64,000 bases of DNA from Palsa-892 sp963751615 (lineage in GTDB: Bacteria; Pseudomonadota; Alphaproteobacteria; Rhizobiales; Xanthobacteraceae). The DNA lies in the NCBI GenBank assembly GCA_963751615.1, contig CAVVVG010000006.1, forward strand, positions 62,001-126,000. Reading direction: 5' to 3'. The first letter of the stretch is position 1; every line of letters begins with the position of its first letter. The translations under genes and the position numbers were made by a program. The notes under the pieces are model-generated. The model did no database searches, was not told the DNA's origin, and worked only from the letters and a program-made list of their open reading frames with translations. Shown piece after piece: positions 1 through 9,289 of this stretch.

Positions 1-1103
1 CGCATCCGGCTGCCGAGTGCACCGCGCTTGGTATTGGCGTGAAGATAGGTGTGCAAGGAGAGCTTGACACCTTCATCGACGACCTCACGGAGCGCGGGCT
101 CAAGCAGGGCTTTTTTTTCCTCGGGCAAAGTGCCGAGTGCGTAGCCTGCTCCCGACCACCATAAAGTCCGGAAAATTTCTCCTGCATCGCTCATATCTGG
201 ATCGACTTGTTCAATATGCGCACCAAGTTTTTCGATATGTTTCGCGGCGGTTTTCACGAGCATTTCGACTTCGGGGTGCAATTGCGGTTTGCCGCCAAGC
301 GTCAGACTGAACGCAATCCGCTTTCCTTTCAGTGCGCCTTTCAATTCCTTTACATAATTTTTCCCATCATAAGGAAGATTGTGCCAATCGCGCGCGTCGG
401 ACTTTGCGATCACATTCATTATTGATGCAAGATCGGTAACCGTTCGCGCCATCGGTCCTACATGTGCGACAGTGCCGAAAGGCGATAATGGATAAGCGGC
501 GACGCGCCCGAAGCTCGGTTTCAAGCCGGGAAGTCCGGTAAGCGAGCAAGGAATTCGGATCGAACCGCCACCATCAGTACCGAGCGCAAGCGGGGTGAGC
601 CTTGCGGCAAGCGCCGCCGACGAGCCACCGGAGGATCCACCCGGCGTTTTATTCAAATTCCACGGATTGCGTGTAATGCCGCTGAGCAAGCTGTCAGTGC
701 AGGCTTTCCAGCCGAATTCCGGCGTTGTGGTCTTGCCGATGAGAACTGCGCCACCTTCCTTGAGCCGTGCAACGGTTGGAGCGTCTTCATCCCAACGGCC
801 ATTCGGGTCGATGGTGCGCGAACCGCGCAAGGTCGGCCATCCCTTTGTCAGAAGAATATCTTTCACTGCGACCGGAACGCCATCGATTGGCGAGAGTGGC
901 TTTTTCTTTTTCCAGCGTGCTTCCGACGCCTGTGCCTGCGTCAATGTGGTCTCATGATCAACAACGCAGAAGGAATTGATTTCGGGGTCAAGTTTTTCAA
1001 TTCGCTGTAGAAGCACTTCAGTGACTTCAACAGGCGAAAGCTTTTTGGTTTTGTAGGCGGCTGATAGTTCAGCTGCAGTCATTTTATGAATTTGCTGTTT
1101 CAT
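1..1103 (-). CDS. Amidase signature family protein (3' end outside window)
   Basis: Reading leftward, this frame stays open to the window edge, so the C-terminus is missing. It shows the amidase signature fold: a lysine in GVPVAVKD near residue 80, the glycine/serine-rich stretch PGGSSGGSSAALAA, and the nucleophile region GTDGGGSIRIP. These supply the Ser-cisSer-Lys triad of GatA, AtzF and related amidases, which hydrolyse C-N amide bonds. Two in-frame ATGs exist (1103 and 1082). I chose 1103 because an N-terminus of the type M..L..MTAAELSAAY is common in the family, but neither start has a clear Shine-Dalgarno. There is no gatB or gatC next to it, so a stand-alone amidase is more likely than the GatCAB subunit. 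The substrate cannot be read from the sequence. Confidence 0.9.
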   Translation of the reverse strand, partial: MKQQIHKMTAAELSAAYKTKKLSPVEVTEVLLQRIEKLDPEINSFCVVDHETTLTQAQASEARWKKKKPLSPIDGVPVAVKDILLTKGWPTLRGSRTIDPNGRWDEDAPTVARLKEGGAVLIGKTTTPEFGWKACTDSLLSGITRNPWNLNKTPGGSSGGSSAALAARLTPLALGTDGGGSIRIPCSLTGLPGLKPSFGRVAAYPLSPFGTVAHVGPMARTVTDLASIMNVIAKSDARDWHNLPYDGKNYVKELKGALKGKRIAFSLTLGGKPQLHPEVEMLVKTAAKHIEKLGAHIEQVDPDMSDAGEIFRTLWWSGAGYALGTLPEEKKALLEPALREVVDEGVKLSLHTYLHANTKRGALGSRM

Positions 1104-1325
1104 ATGGGTCTGCTTGGGATTGAAAGATCTTGAGACGGATCATTTTGGCCAATACAGCGTTTGGGTCAATCGGAAGTCGACCGGAGGAGCGGGAGTGACC
1201 TTTGCACAAGAGATTGCATGCTTCCGTGCAATTGAGGGCTCCTTCACTACAATCTTCACTTACTCCACTCGCGCATGCATACGAAATTCGCTCCGGCATG
1301 AACGCTTCTAACGTTAGCGTTGCTT

Positions 1326-2774
1326 TTATCCGCCTGCCGATTTGCCCATCACCGTGCAAAAACGCCTGAGCGGACGTTGGTCGCGGATCAGCGTCATCGG
1401 CACGGAAAAATGCCCGCGGTTCCACACAAATGTGTTCTCTTTCGGCACCCCCCAACTTTGCACTAGCGGTAGGGCGCTCTCGAATGGTGTCACTGTATCC
1501 CGCTTGCCGAGGAGTGTGACAATTTTATCGGGCGGTATCGGCGGCATGTGAGATGGATCAAGCAAGCGGTAATAGGAATTGAGCGCGTCGATCGTCCAGC
1601 CTTTCGCCCTCGCATTGTTCGTACCTTCAAAGATTTTGGAGATTTCTCCTTGCAGGACCATATTCGTCATGTTGGCACTGTGCGTAATAAGGAACAGTCC
1701 GTCGGGCCGCAGACGCTCTTCCCAGTGATGGGAGCGATCGGCAGCCAGCTGCGCCGTCAATGCGCCGAGGCTGGTCCCGCCGAAGGAAACGCTTCCACCC
1801 GAAGTTCTCCGCGACCAGTCGGCGAGCACGGACCATTCTCGGACCGCACCTGTAAACGCATCGAGCGATCCGGTAGGAAATACCCCGATCAATCGCTCTC
1901 CGCCAAAAAATTCGAGCGGCCGGCGGCGGCCGTGCCAGGGGGCTTCTGGGCGGATTACGCGAAAGCCAGCGGTGCAAAGATTGTAGGTTTCTTCGATCAA
2001 TCCGCGCCAATGATCGAATTCAACACAGACACCATGACCGTAGATGATCGTCGGTGGATCGGTGACGCCGTCCGGTTCGTGGACACGGGCATAGGCCATA
2101 TCGCCCAGGCGCTCCGACGGGCTTTTGAAACGCAGCCAATAATCTTTTCCCAGCGAGGTCCGGATTGAACGCGAAACCTCGACCTTCGGCATAGGAACGG
2201 GTACCGCAAAAAAATCAGCGGGGTTACCCTGTGCATTGCCATAAATATTGGCGACCTCATCCGGATTCGCAATCTCAAGTTGAATGGCGGGGACATAGCG
2301 GTTGATCAAGAAGGAGAAATTTTTTCGAGCAGCATAGTAGATGTGGCTCGCGTCCAGGCGTGCCGCCTCGACGGCAGTGCGATAGGCTGGCGAATTTTCT
2401 TCCGGTCCGAAGAAAACCTTTTGCCATTCTGTTTCGATGGCAACGGCGGTGGCGCGTGCCTTATCAAAACGTGCGAGCGCGTTTTCCAAACGGCTCCCGT
2501 CGTCGACCCGACGCGGCATCGGAACGGCATCGTAGAAACGACGCGGAGATCCGTCGGCGATGTGTGCCGCAGCCCATAGCCGCGAGGCAGGGAGATAGAG
2601 CCGCCGTAACATCCAAGAACAAGCCGGATCAAAAAACGGCCAGCCAAGGGCGTGGCTCATTAGCCAGCGCATGCGCTTTCCGGCGCCGGCGCGGGTTTTT
2701 AGAAAACGGCGAGGAAGGCTCTCGCCTGAAGCATTGGTCATGGTACCAGAAGCAGTTTCAAGAGAAGGCGGCAT
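1326..2774 (-). CDS. Alpha/beta hydrolase fold protein
   Basis: About 480 residues. The C-terminal half has alpha/beta hydrolase landmarks: an oxyanion-type HG motif in IYGHGVCVEFDHW, a nucleophile elbow GGTSLGA (G-x-S-x-G) and a late histidine in WNRGHFSV. The N-terminal ~200 residues are family-specific and I do not recognise them. No signal peptide is evident, so it is probably cytoplasmic. The frame extends to a TTG at 2834. ATG codons at 2774 and 2741 are more plausible starts, but none has a strong ribosome binding site. It is divergent from the PlsB-like acyltransferase at 2913, which hints at a lipid or ester substrate; that is inference only. Confidence 0.8.
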   Translation of the reverse strand: MPPSLETASGTMTNASGESLPRRFLKTRAGAGKRMRWLMSHALGWPFFDPACSWMLRRLYLPASRLWAAAHIADGSPRRFYDAVPMPRRVDDGSRLENALARFDKARATAVAIETEWQKVFFGPEENSPAYRTAVEAARLDASHIYYAARKNFSFLINRYVPAIQLEIANPDEVANIYGNAQGNPADFFAVPVPMPKVEVSRSIRTSLGKDYWLRFKSPSERLGDMAYARVHEPDGVTDPPTIIYGHGVCVEFDHWRGLIEETYNLCTAGFRVIRPEAPWHGRRRPLEFFGGERLIGVFPTGSLDAFTGAVREWSVLADWSRRTSGGSVSFGGTSLGALTAQLAADRSHHWEERLRPDGLFLITHSANMTNMVLQGEISKIFEGTNNARAKGWTIDALNSYYRLLDPSHMPPIPPDKIVTLLGKRDTVTPFESALPLVQSWGVPKENTFVWNRGHFSVPMTLIRDQRPLRRFCTVMGKSAGG

Positions 2775-2912
2775 GCTGTGGCTTTTTATTTCTCGGCTTT
2801 CGGTCGTCAATACCGCCTTGCCGCTGGTTGACAATCGAATGGTAGTCTAGCCCGTCCGGGGGAACGCTGTAACACAGACTAAGGCGTTAAAATTGGATTT
2901 TGGGGGATTGCA

Positions 2913-4349
2913 ATGTGGTCACAAGTGACTTTGCCGCTCTGGGTTGTCACCATCCTCGCATTGTTGACGACTCTTGCGTTGCTCGACCGTCTTCTGATTC
3001 CGAGCGTGCGATGGGCACTGCGCCGGCGCGCGAACAAGGCGATCGACGAGCTTAACACGCGGCTCAAACTGCAGATCCAGCCCTTCAAGCTCACCAAGCG
3101 TCAGGTGCTGATTGATCAGCTGGTTTATGATCCTGAAGTATTGCACGCAGTCGAGGTCTATTCGAAAGAGCATGGAGTTCCGCGCGAAGTCGCGATCGCC
3201 AAGGTGAAGCGTTATGCACGCGAGATCGTGCCGGCGTTTAGCGCCTACGCATATTTCCGCATCGGCACGGCGCTAGCGCGGCGGCTGTCGCAAATGCTCT
3301 ATCGCGTGCGTATTGGAATTCGCAACGAAGAGGCATTTGCTGCGGTTGATCCCGCGTCGTCTGTGGTATTTGTCATCAATCACCGTTCAAACATGGATTA
3401 TGTACTGGTCACTTACGTTGCGGCAACCTCGTCAGCGCTAAGTTATGCAGTCGGAGAATGGGCGCAGATCTGGGGTTTGAGTAGCTTGATCCGCTCGATG
3501 GGCGCGTATTTCATTCGCCGCAACTCGCGGGACGCGCTCTATCGCAAAGTGCTTGCCCGCTACGTTCATATGGCGACGAGCGCCGGAGTTGTGCAGGCGA
3601 TTTTTCCCGAGGGCGGATTAAGTCGCGACGGGAAACTACGTCCGCCGAAATTCGGTCTACTCAGTTACATGATCGCGAGTTTCGATCCCTTCGGCGCGCG
3701 CGATGTCATTTTTATTCCGGTAGGTATCAATTATGACCGTGTGCTCGAAGACCGCATGTTGACGTCGGCGGCCGCGATCGAGCCAGGCCAGAAACCGGTT
3801 TTTGGTTTTAACGCACGAACCTTCCTCCGTCATTTCTTCCGCCACTTATGGATGGCCGTGCGCGGGGAGTGGTACCGGTTCGGCTATACATGTGTCAGTT
3901 TTGGTGAGCCGATTTCGCTGCGCAAATACGTGATGGAGAAGAAAATTGATTTTCGTACGCTCGCACCTGATCCACGGTACGCCGAAATCGAGAAATTTGG
4001 AAATAAGCTGATGGAAGCAGTCGGCCGTGTCGTCCCGGCTTTGCCGGTTTCGCTCGTTTCCACCGCGATGCTGGAGGCCAGCGATAGACCGCTGACCTTG
4101 ATCGAGATCAAGGAGCGTGTTTCTCATTTGATTGGCGAATTTGAAAGCTCCGGGGTGTACGTTCACATCCCACGGGCCGATCGCGACTATGCGATCGAAG
4201 TCGGCTTGCGGATGCTTACGCTCCGCCATTTGGTGCTGGAAGAGGACGGAAATTACCGAACCAATCCAAAGGAACTTGTTTTGTTACGTTATTACGCGAA
4301 TGCTATTGCGCATCTTCTCACAAATAGGACAAAACAACTCGCCGCTTAG
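2913..4349 (+). CDS. PlsB-like glycerol-phosphate/lysophospholipid acyltransferase
   Basis: 478 residues. It opens with a hydrophobic segment (about residues 8-30), then a basic region, then the acyltransferase core. Visible blocks are NHRSNMDY (H-x4-D catalytic motif, near residue 155), FIRRNSRD (block II), FPEGGLSRDGKLRPPKFG (block III, glycerol-phosphate binding) and FIPVGINYDR (block IV). This order is that of the GPAT/DHAPAT (PlsB) family, which acylates glycerol-3-phosphate at the inner membrane. The protein is much shorter than E. coli PlsB (about 800 residues), so it belongs to a compact subgroup and its exact acceptor is uncertain. The start ATG is 10-15 bases after GGGGG in TTTTGGGGGATTGCA. 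It is divergently transcribed from the alpha/beta hydrolase. Confidence 0.85.
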   Translation: MWSQVTLPLWVVTILALLTTLALLDRLLIPSVRWALRRRANKAIDELNTRLKLQIQPFKLTKRQVLIDQLVYDPEVLHAVEVYSKEHGVPREVAIAKVKRYAREIVPAFSAYAYFRIGTALARRLSQMLYRVRIGIRNEEAFAAVDPASSVVFVINHRSNMDYVLVTYVAATSSALSYAVGEWAQIWGLSSLIRSMGAYFIRRNSRDALYRKVLARYVHMATSAGVVQAIFPEGGLSRDGKLRPPKFGLLSYMIASFDPFGARDVIFIPVGINYDRVLEDRMLTSAAAIEPGQKPVFGFNARTFLRHFFRHLWMAVRGEWYRFGYTCVSFGEPISLRKYVMEKKIDFRTLAPDPRYAEIEKFGNKLMEAVGRVVPALPVSLVSTAMLEASDRPLTLIEIKERVSHLIGEFESSGVYVHIPRADRDYAIEVGLRMLTLRHLVLEEDGNYRTNPKELVLLRYYANAIAHLLTNRTKQLAA

Positions 4350-4516
4350 AGGCGTCAGTGTTTTGATATCGGGGAGCGCCGAAACCGTAGCGGGTCTCAT
4401 CGTTCAGCACAGAAGCGTTGTTGGCAACATAGCCCAAGCGACGAATCGCGGGTTTTCGTGTGAGCTGAGGTAAAACAACAACTTACTCAATTAAATCAGC
4501 GGCGAATTCCAGAAAA

Positions 4517-5275
4517 CTAGAAACGTTGCCGGAATGCCTTTTCCGTGCGCATTCGCACGATATCGGTAATACGTGCAATTTCAGCGAATGCGTCGGCAAG
4601 CCACGAGTGGATCGAAGTGCGCGCTTCCAGCGAAAGATAGGCAAGCGATTGCTGTCGCCGGAAGCGTTCGCCCTCAACTATCTCGATAAATTCACTGAAG
4701 GAAAGTTGCTCGTCATCGGCGACGTTCACAAACATCGGATCAAGTGCGGGCAGGCGCATATGCAGGTCCTCTTGCATTAGAAGTTTATAGCCGTTGCTGC
4801 GCCGAACGTAATCGCTTGGTTCTCCGAGCAGGGCGTTATCGACGACGACAATGCTACAATCCTTGAATAACTCCCGCAGCAACACGCCTTCCTGATAAGA
4901 ATCGGTTTCGCGGCCGGGAATATAAAAAATCACCGTTTCGATGTCGCTTAATTTTGCCTCCGATACAAAATCCATCTCGATAAGTAGGTTAAAAAATTTT
5001 GAAATCGAGCGGTGCGTCAGATCCACGATACGAGGACCGGTACTAGATATCAGCAGCGTGTCGAATAACTTCATCTGATCGGTAACCTTTTCGAGGTCAA
5101 CGATGACTGACTTGCCGGGAAAAGAGGCGCTCAATTTTTTTTCAACAGTATCTGTATCGAAAATTATAGGCGTTTTGCCCTGCAGGATCGCATGATCGGC
5201 AAGAAGCCGAGCAAGCAGGGTTTTGCCAGTGCGGCCGTGCAGCGAAGCGACAATGTAAACGTAACTTTTTGGCAC
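4517..5275 (-). CDS. ParA/MinD-like P-loop ATPase lacking the signature lysine
   Basis: 252 residues with a GTG start. The N-terminal P-loop reads SLHGRTGKT (residues 11-19). It keeps GxxGKT, but the deviant-Walker signature lysine seen in ParA and MinD (KGGVGKT) is replaced by histidine. The segments IIFDTDT, VIVDLEKVTDQMKLFDTL and IVDLTHRS follow the order of the ParA switch and Walker B regions. They match the neighbouring gene at 5341-6072 (for example DQMK..DTL in both), so the two are paralogues. No ParB, parS cluster, flagellar or plasmid gene is nearby. The role is unknown; partitioning or positioning of a cell-envelope or cytosolic cargo would fit the family. It lies 65 bp downstream of its paralogue, probably in one transcript. 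Confidence 0.8.
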   Translation of the reverse strand: MPKSYVYIVASLHGRTGKTLLARLLADHAILQGKTPIIFDTDTVEKKLSASFPGKSVIVDLEKVTDQMKLFDTLLISSTGPRIVDLTHRSISKFFNLLIEMDFVSEAKLSDIETVIFYIPGRETDSYQEGVLLRELFKDCSIVVVDNALLGEPSDYVRRSNGYKLLMQEDLHMRLPALDPMFVNVADDEQLSFSEFIEIVEGERFRRQQSLAYLSLEARTSIHSWLADAFAEIARITDIVRMRTEKAFRQRF

Positions 5276-5340
5276 CGCCCGCCCCGTTGTTTGAATGGAG
5301 TCAGAGGCTGACTGGAATCTGTGATCGTTTGACGCCCGAT

Positions 5341-6072
5341 TTACTGGGCGCGATCGGTCAGGCGATCCAGCAAACGAACGCGGTCGTATTCGCTGAAAAT
5401 ATGGTTGAGCCAGGTCCGTGTATAGCCGCGCAAGACGAGTGAATAGTTTGCGATGCGTCCCTTCTGGTTTTTGTTTTTGATAAATGTCGAAAAGGGCACG
5501 CCCGAAATCTCAATTTGTTCGAATGCCATTTCGTTCAGTTTTGGAATGTTTACTTCGACGGCGCCGCGCGCTTTCTTGAAATAGCTCTCATAAACCGTGG
5601 CATCCCATTGGAAAAAGCTCGTTTCGTTTACGAAGTTCTTCAAGGCAAAATAGTTTTTGCCGTCCGCATAAGGCATGATTTCGTTGATCTCATCAAGCGA
5701 AGCGAGCGACGGGCCCAACACGTGAAACAACAGAAAATTGAATTCGCCCGCGCGAACTGCATCAAAGAAACCGACATCCGTGAACGCGCGAAGCGTACTT
5801 GAGAGAAACCCGGCGCGCATATCGATCACGCTAATTTTGACTTCACTCGTGCTAAGAGTGTCCAGAATTTTCATCTGATCGTGGGCCTGGGTGATGTCGA
5901 CGATGGTCGTCACGTCCGGATGAAAACGCTTCAGCGTGCCGCGCGGAAACTCGGTGTCGAACGCGCGCGCCGTCGTATTCTTCGAGGCGAGATAGTCCAG
6001 CAACGTACGCGATATCGTTGTTTTACCGACGCCGCCCTTGTCAGCGCCAACCATTATCACCGCTGGCTTCAT
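5341..6072 (-). CDS. ParA/MinD-like ATPase
   Basis: 243 residues, ATG start. It has a canonical deviant Walker A motif, ADKGGVGKTT (residues 10-19) with the signature lysine K12, a switch-type aspartate in ARAFDTEF, TIVDITQAHDQMKILDTL, and a Walker B-like KISVIDMRAG. These define a CobQ/MinD/ParA-type ATPase that would dimerise with ATP sandwiched between subunits. The C-terminal half is not obviously related to chromosomal ParA or MinD, and there is no amphipathic MinD-like C-terminal helix. It is followed by a paralogue (4517-5275) whose signature lysine is lost. A perfect 7-bp inverted repeat 75-92 bp upstream could be an operator. Function cannot be assigned beyond the family. Confidence 0.85.
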   Translation of the reverse strand: MKPAVIMVGADKGGVGKTTISRTLLDYLASKNTTARAFDTEFPRGTLKRFHPDVTTIVDITQAHDQMKILDTLSTSEVKISVIDMRAGFLSSTLRAFTDVGFFDAVRAGEFNFLLFHVLGPSLASLDEINEIMPYADGKNYFALKNFVNETSFFQWDATVYESYFKKARGAVEVNIPKLNEMAFEQIEISGVPFSTFIKNKNQKGRIANYSLVLRGYTRTWLNHIFSEYDRVRLLDRLTDRAQ

Positions 6073-6146
6073 CGCAATTGCTCCATGCTGTCCGCCTAAG
6101 CCCGATAAATGTTAAAGACGGCGAGAGTGTGGGTTATTGCACATCT

Positions 6147-6164
6147 CTCAAGCGCCTGCTTGAG
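6147..6164. promoter_or_regulatory. Inverted repeat upstream of the ParA-like pair
   Basis: CTCAAGC-GCCT-GCTTGAG is a perfect 7-bp inverted repeat with a 4-base loop, with partial further pairing on both flanks. It lies 75 bp upstream of the start of the ParA-like gene at 6072. Position and symmetry suit an operator or a small 5' hairpin. No run of T follows, so it is not a typical terminator. Confidence 0.35.
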
Positions 6165-6268
6165 TGATGGAGCACGTTCGCCATTAGCTTGAAAACGCGG
6201 TGCGGGCTTCCTTTGGGCATATATGCCCGTGGCGCCCGTTTCAGTCGAAAGAGCGCATTGCGCGCGTC

Positions 6269-6562
6269 CTAATTCCCCAATTCGGGTGCTTGTTGAAAAC
6301 GTTGATATGGCTCACTGCGATCCCTTGGGACGCCCAATAGCATTTCGTACAACGCGACCAAATTGAACATCGTCTGCGTCGAGCCGAGATCGGCCGCGCG
6401 CTCGTACCAATGGCCAGCCTGCACGTAATCCCGGGCCTCTGACGCTGCTGAACCTTTCAACAATAATATTTCCTCGGCATAAGAGGAGTTAGGAATATTA
6501 GCGGCAGGAATGTTACAGTTGATTGCGTTGGTCGTCCGAACGATTTCGGTCTTCGGCTGAAT
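6269..6562 (-). pseudogene. Sel1-like repeat fragment
   Basis: The frame is open from a TAG at 6563-6565 down to a TAG at 6269. It contains AGHWYERAADLGSTQTMFNL and LLGVPRDRSEPYQRF, which read as one and a half Sel1-like repeats (A..WYERAAELG...A.FNL..LY..G.GVPRD). There is no ATG, only TTG codons near 6463, no good ribosome binding site, and none of the usual signal peptide or additional repeats. I read it as the leftover C-terminal end of a larger Sel1-repeat gene. A short functional protein starting at TTG 6463 (64 residues) cannot be excluded. Confidence 0.45.
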
Positions 6563-6630
6563 CTACGTTGTATTTGTTCGCCACGGCCTTTCTAGCTTTC
6601 TGGAGCGGCATATTTTTAGGTAAGAAGCTC

Positions 6631-7371
6631 ATGTTTATAGTCAGATTTTTTTCCGTCGCATTGTTGCTGGCGATGGTGTCGGTCGCCATGGATGCATCCG
6701 CGCAAACACAAGAGCAAATTCGCACCTGTCAGGGAATTGGCAATCCGACAGTTGAAATCCAATCAATGGCTTGTGACGCGATGATCGCCGAACTGGATCG
6801 CATGATCCAAGCGAACCCAAAATCCGACACGCTCTATCTGCAGCGCGGCACCGTCTATCTCTTGAAAAGGGAATATAATTTGGCATGGCGTGATTTTGAT
6901 CAGGCCATTCAGACTAATCCGAAGTCACCGGATGGTTACGTCAACCGTGCGGCTGCCAAGGAGAAAATGGGAAATCATATCGCCGCAATCTATGATCTCG
7001 ATGCTGCGATAAAGTTGAATTCCAATGAAGCGAGCTATTATGTTGCGCGCGCGTTCTCAAAGCGCAGGCAAGGCAATTACAACGAGGCGATCGAGGATTC
7101 TTCGCGCGCAATTAAGCTCGACCCGAAACTTTCGATTGCGTTTCTTGGCCGTTGCATCGCTTATTACAAGAAAAGTGATTTCAACCGCGCGCAGGCGGAT
7201 TGTGAAACAGCAGACAAACTGGAACCGAAAGATGCACCCGGGATTCTCTATGTACTTGGATTGATCAAACAGAAAATGGGCGATGCTGCAGGCGCCGATG
7301 CCCAGATAACCGCGGCCAAAGCCTTGAACCCTCGGATAGCAGAAGACGCTGCGGCTTCCGGGGTGCGTTAG
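6631..7371 (+). CDS. Secreted TPR-repeat protein
   Basis: 246 residues from the ATG at 6631. The frame is open further upstream to 6523, but the chosen start places a signal peptide at the N-terminus (MFIVRFFSVALLLAMVSVA followed by a likely cleavage after DASA). The mature part contains about four tetratricopeptide repeats, e.g. LYLQRGTVYLLKREYNLAWR, GYVNRAAAKEKMGNHIAAIY and YYVARAFSKRRQGNYNEAIE, each with the usual YDLDAAIKLNSN-like second helix. TPR proteins of this kind act as periplasmic protein-protein scaffolds. The partner cannot be told from the neighbourhood, which holds a Sel1 remnant and a glycosyltransferase. Confidence 0.8.
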   Translation: MFIVRFFSVALLLAMVSVAMDASAQTQEQIRTCQGIGNPTVEIQSMACDAMIAELDRMIQANPKSDTLYLQRGTVYLLKREYNLAWRDFDQAIQTNPKSPDGYVNRAAAKEKMGNHIAAIYDLDAAIKLNSNEASYYVARAFSKRRQGNYNEAIEDSSRAIKLDPKLSIAFLGRCIAYYKKSDFNRAQADCETADKLEPKDAPGILYVLGLIKQKMGDAAGADAQITAAKALNPRIAEDAAASGVR

Positions 7372-7459
7372 TTCGGCTCGCTTGTCACCCCCGCTAGCCT
7401 CTATATAACGTGCGCTTCGCGGGCCACCGGCGCACTTCCAACCTCAATTTTTTGCACAA

Positions 7460-9157
7460 ATGCAGGACGATCTACCCAGATTAGATCTTTTGGACCGGCT
7501 CGCTGCCGTGATCGATTTCGTCACCGCTTCGCATCGCCGCGTACTGCTCGCGCTGATCGCGTGTTCACTTGTCTGCTTTCTGCAGGGCATCAGCGCGCTC
7601 CCCCCGACCAACCGCGACGAAAGCCGAAACGCGCAGATTACAAAACAGATGTTCGAGAGCGGGGATTTCATCGACATTCGTTACCAGGAAGCCGCCCACT
7701 ATCGGAAACCGATCGGAATTTACTGGTTACAGGCGGCATCGGTTTTGACGGCAGAAGCCATCGGCTTCAAAGGCGCGCGCTATAACATCTTGTCCTATCG
7801 AATTCCGTCACTGATCGCCGCCGTCGTTAGTGTGTTGCTCACCTATTGGACGGCGCTCACTTTCATGCGGCGGCGCTATGCATTCTTCGCCGCATTGGCA
7901 ATGGCGGTATCGATCATTCTCGGAGTTGAGGCGAGGATCGCCACCGTTGATGCCTCGCTTTTGGTTACAGCAATCGCAGCGCAAGGTGCGCTGGCACGCT
8001 TTTATCTGTTTCGCGAACGGCTGACAGACGGGCAGCAGTGGAAGCTGGCGGTGATTTTCTGGACCGCGATTGCATGCGCCGCGCTGCTCAAAGGGCCGAT
8101 CATTCCTGGCATTGTGGCGCTCACCGCCGTGACGCTCGTTATCGCCGATCGTTCGGCGCGCTGGCTGCTCTACCTCAAGTTCATTCCCGGTTTGCTCTGG
8201 GTGGTTCTGCTTACGATGCCGTGGCTCATTGCGACTTATCTGAAGACCAGCGGAAACTTCGATGAGGCGTCAGTCGGAGTAGGGGTTTTTAGTAAGTTCA
8301 TGCTGGGTGCGGAAGGTAATGTTGCGCCGCCGGGATATTATTTTTTGCTGTTCTGGATCGCGTTATTTCCGGCCGCTCAACTCGTCTGGCTCGCGGTGAC
8401 TTATTCCTGGAAGAACCGTGCCGATCTGGCCGTCCGCTTTCTGCTTGCGTGGTTGATGCCGGCTTGGCTAATGTTTGAAATCATTATTACAAAATTACCG
8501 CACTACATCTTACCGGTTCTTCCTTCCGTTGTGATCTTGATTGCGCTTGCGCTCGATCGTGGCGTGCAATCGGACCGCAATGTTCAGCGCGGTGGTTGGT
8601 TCTGGCCGATTGTTACGACCGCGATCATGGTCGCGCTCGTGGTTATGGTCTATCAATTTGACGGAAGATTCGGCCGCACGTTTCTCATTTTTGGGGTTCT
8701 TTCGATCTTACTTTCTTTCGCTGCGTTGCGTGTGCTCGTTGGAAAAAGCGCGGAGCGGGGACTTGCGGTCGCTCTCCTCGCATCAGCGGCGTTGGAAATT
8801 TCTGCATATTCAACCTTACCTCGCATTAAGGGACTGTTCATTGCGCCAAGGCTTGTCGCTGCCGCAAGGTCGGCGCCTTGCCCTAATCCGCGCATCGCCT
8901 CAACCTTAAATGATCCGAGCATGGTATTTCTCGGCGGGACAGATACTGAGCTGACACGCGGAGACGGGGCGGCAGATTTTCTGCTGCCCGGCGGATGTCG
9001 CGTCGCGCTTTTGATATCGAAACAGGAACAGCTCTTTGCGCACCGCGCTGCCCAGATTGGGCTGAACTACAAGCGTATCGGGACTGTAACAGGCATCAAT
9101 TATCCCGGGTTCCGCACTGTCGAGTATCTCGTCCTGATGCCAAGCGAAAACCGCTAG
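7460..9157 (+). CDS. ArnT/PMT-like membrane glycosyltransferase (GT39/GT83 type)
   Basis: 565 residues, polytopic, with about eleven or twelve hydrophobic segments over the first 440 residues and a soluble periplasmic C-terminal tail. The first periplasmic loop holds PPTNRDESRNAQITKQMFES followed by HYRKPIGIYWLQA. This is the acidic D-E pair and K-P-x-x-Y-W pattern of the ArnT/PMT superfamily, which transfers sugars from polyprenyl phosphate to lipid or protein acceptors. No arnABCD or other sugar-nucleotide genes are nearby, so the sugar and acceptor are unknown. The ATG at 7460 is the first in the frame. An upstream noncoding 88 bp separates it from the TPR gene. Confidence 0.85.
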   Translation: MQDDLPRLDLLDRLAAVIDFVTASHRRVLLALIACSLVCFLQGISALPPTNRDESRNAQITKQMFESGDFIDIRYQEAAHYRKPIGIYWLQAASVLTAEAIGFKGARYNILSYRIPSLIAAVVSVLLTYWTALTFMRRRYAFFAALAMAVSIILGVEARIATVDASLLVTAIAAQGALARFYLFRERLTDGQQWKLAVIFWTAIACAALLKGPIIPGIVALTAVTLVIADRSARWLLYLKFIPGLLWVVLLTMPWLIATYLKTSGNFDEASVGVGVFSKFMLGAEGNVAPPGYYFLLFWIALFPAAQLVWLAVTYSWKNRADLAVRFLLAWLMPAWLMFEIIITKLPHYILPVLPSVVILIALALDRGVQSDRNVQRGGWFWPIVTTAIMVALVVMVYQFDGRFGRTFLIFGVLSILLSFAALRVLVGKSAERGLAVALLASAALEISAYSTLPRIKGLFIAPRLVAAARSAPCPNPRIASTLNDPSMVFLGGTDTELTRGDGAADFLLPGGCRVALLISKQEQLFAHRAAQIGLNYKRIGTVTGINYPGFRTVEYLVLMPSENR

Positions 9158-9289
9158 ACATGATGTAGCCAATAGATCGTGACCGTTGGCCGCCCTAGCG
9201 ACTGCGCTCGCCATGGCGTTGAGAGCACGGCATCTTTTGCTTGCCAATGCAAGGGACGGCATAAGCTGAAAGCGAAACGGTCGTAAACG

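Noticed and set aside
1084..1455. 123-codon minus-strand frame between the amidase and hydrolase genes
   Set aside because: It overlaps both genes out of frame and reads as low-information sequence.
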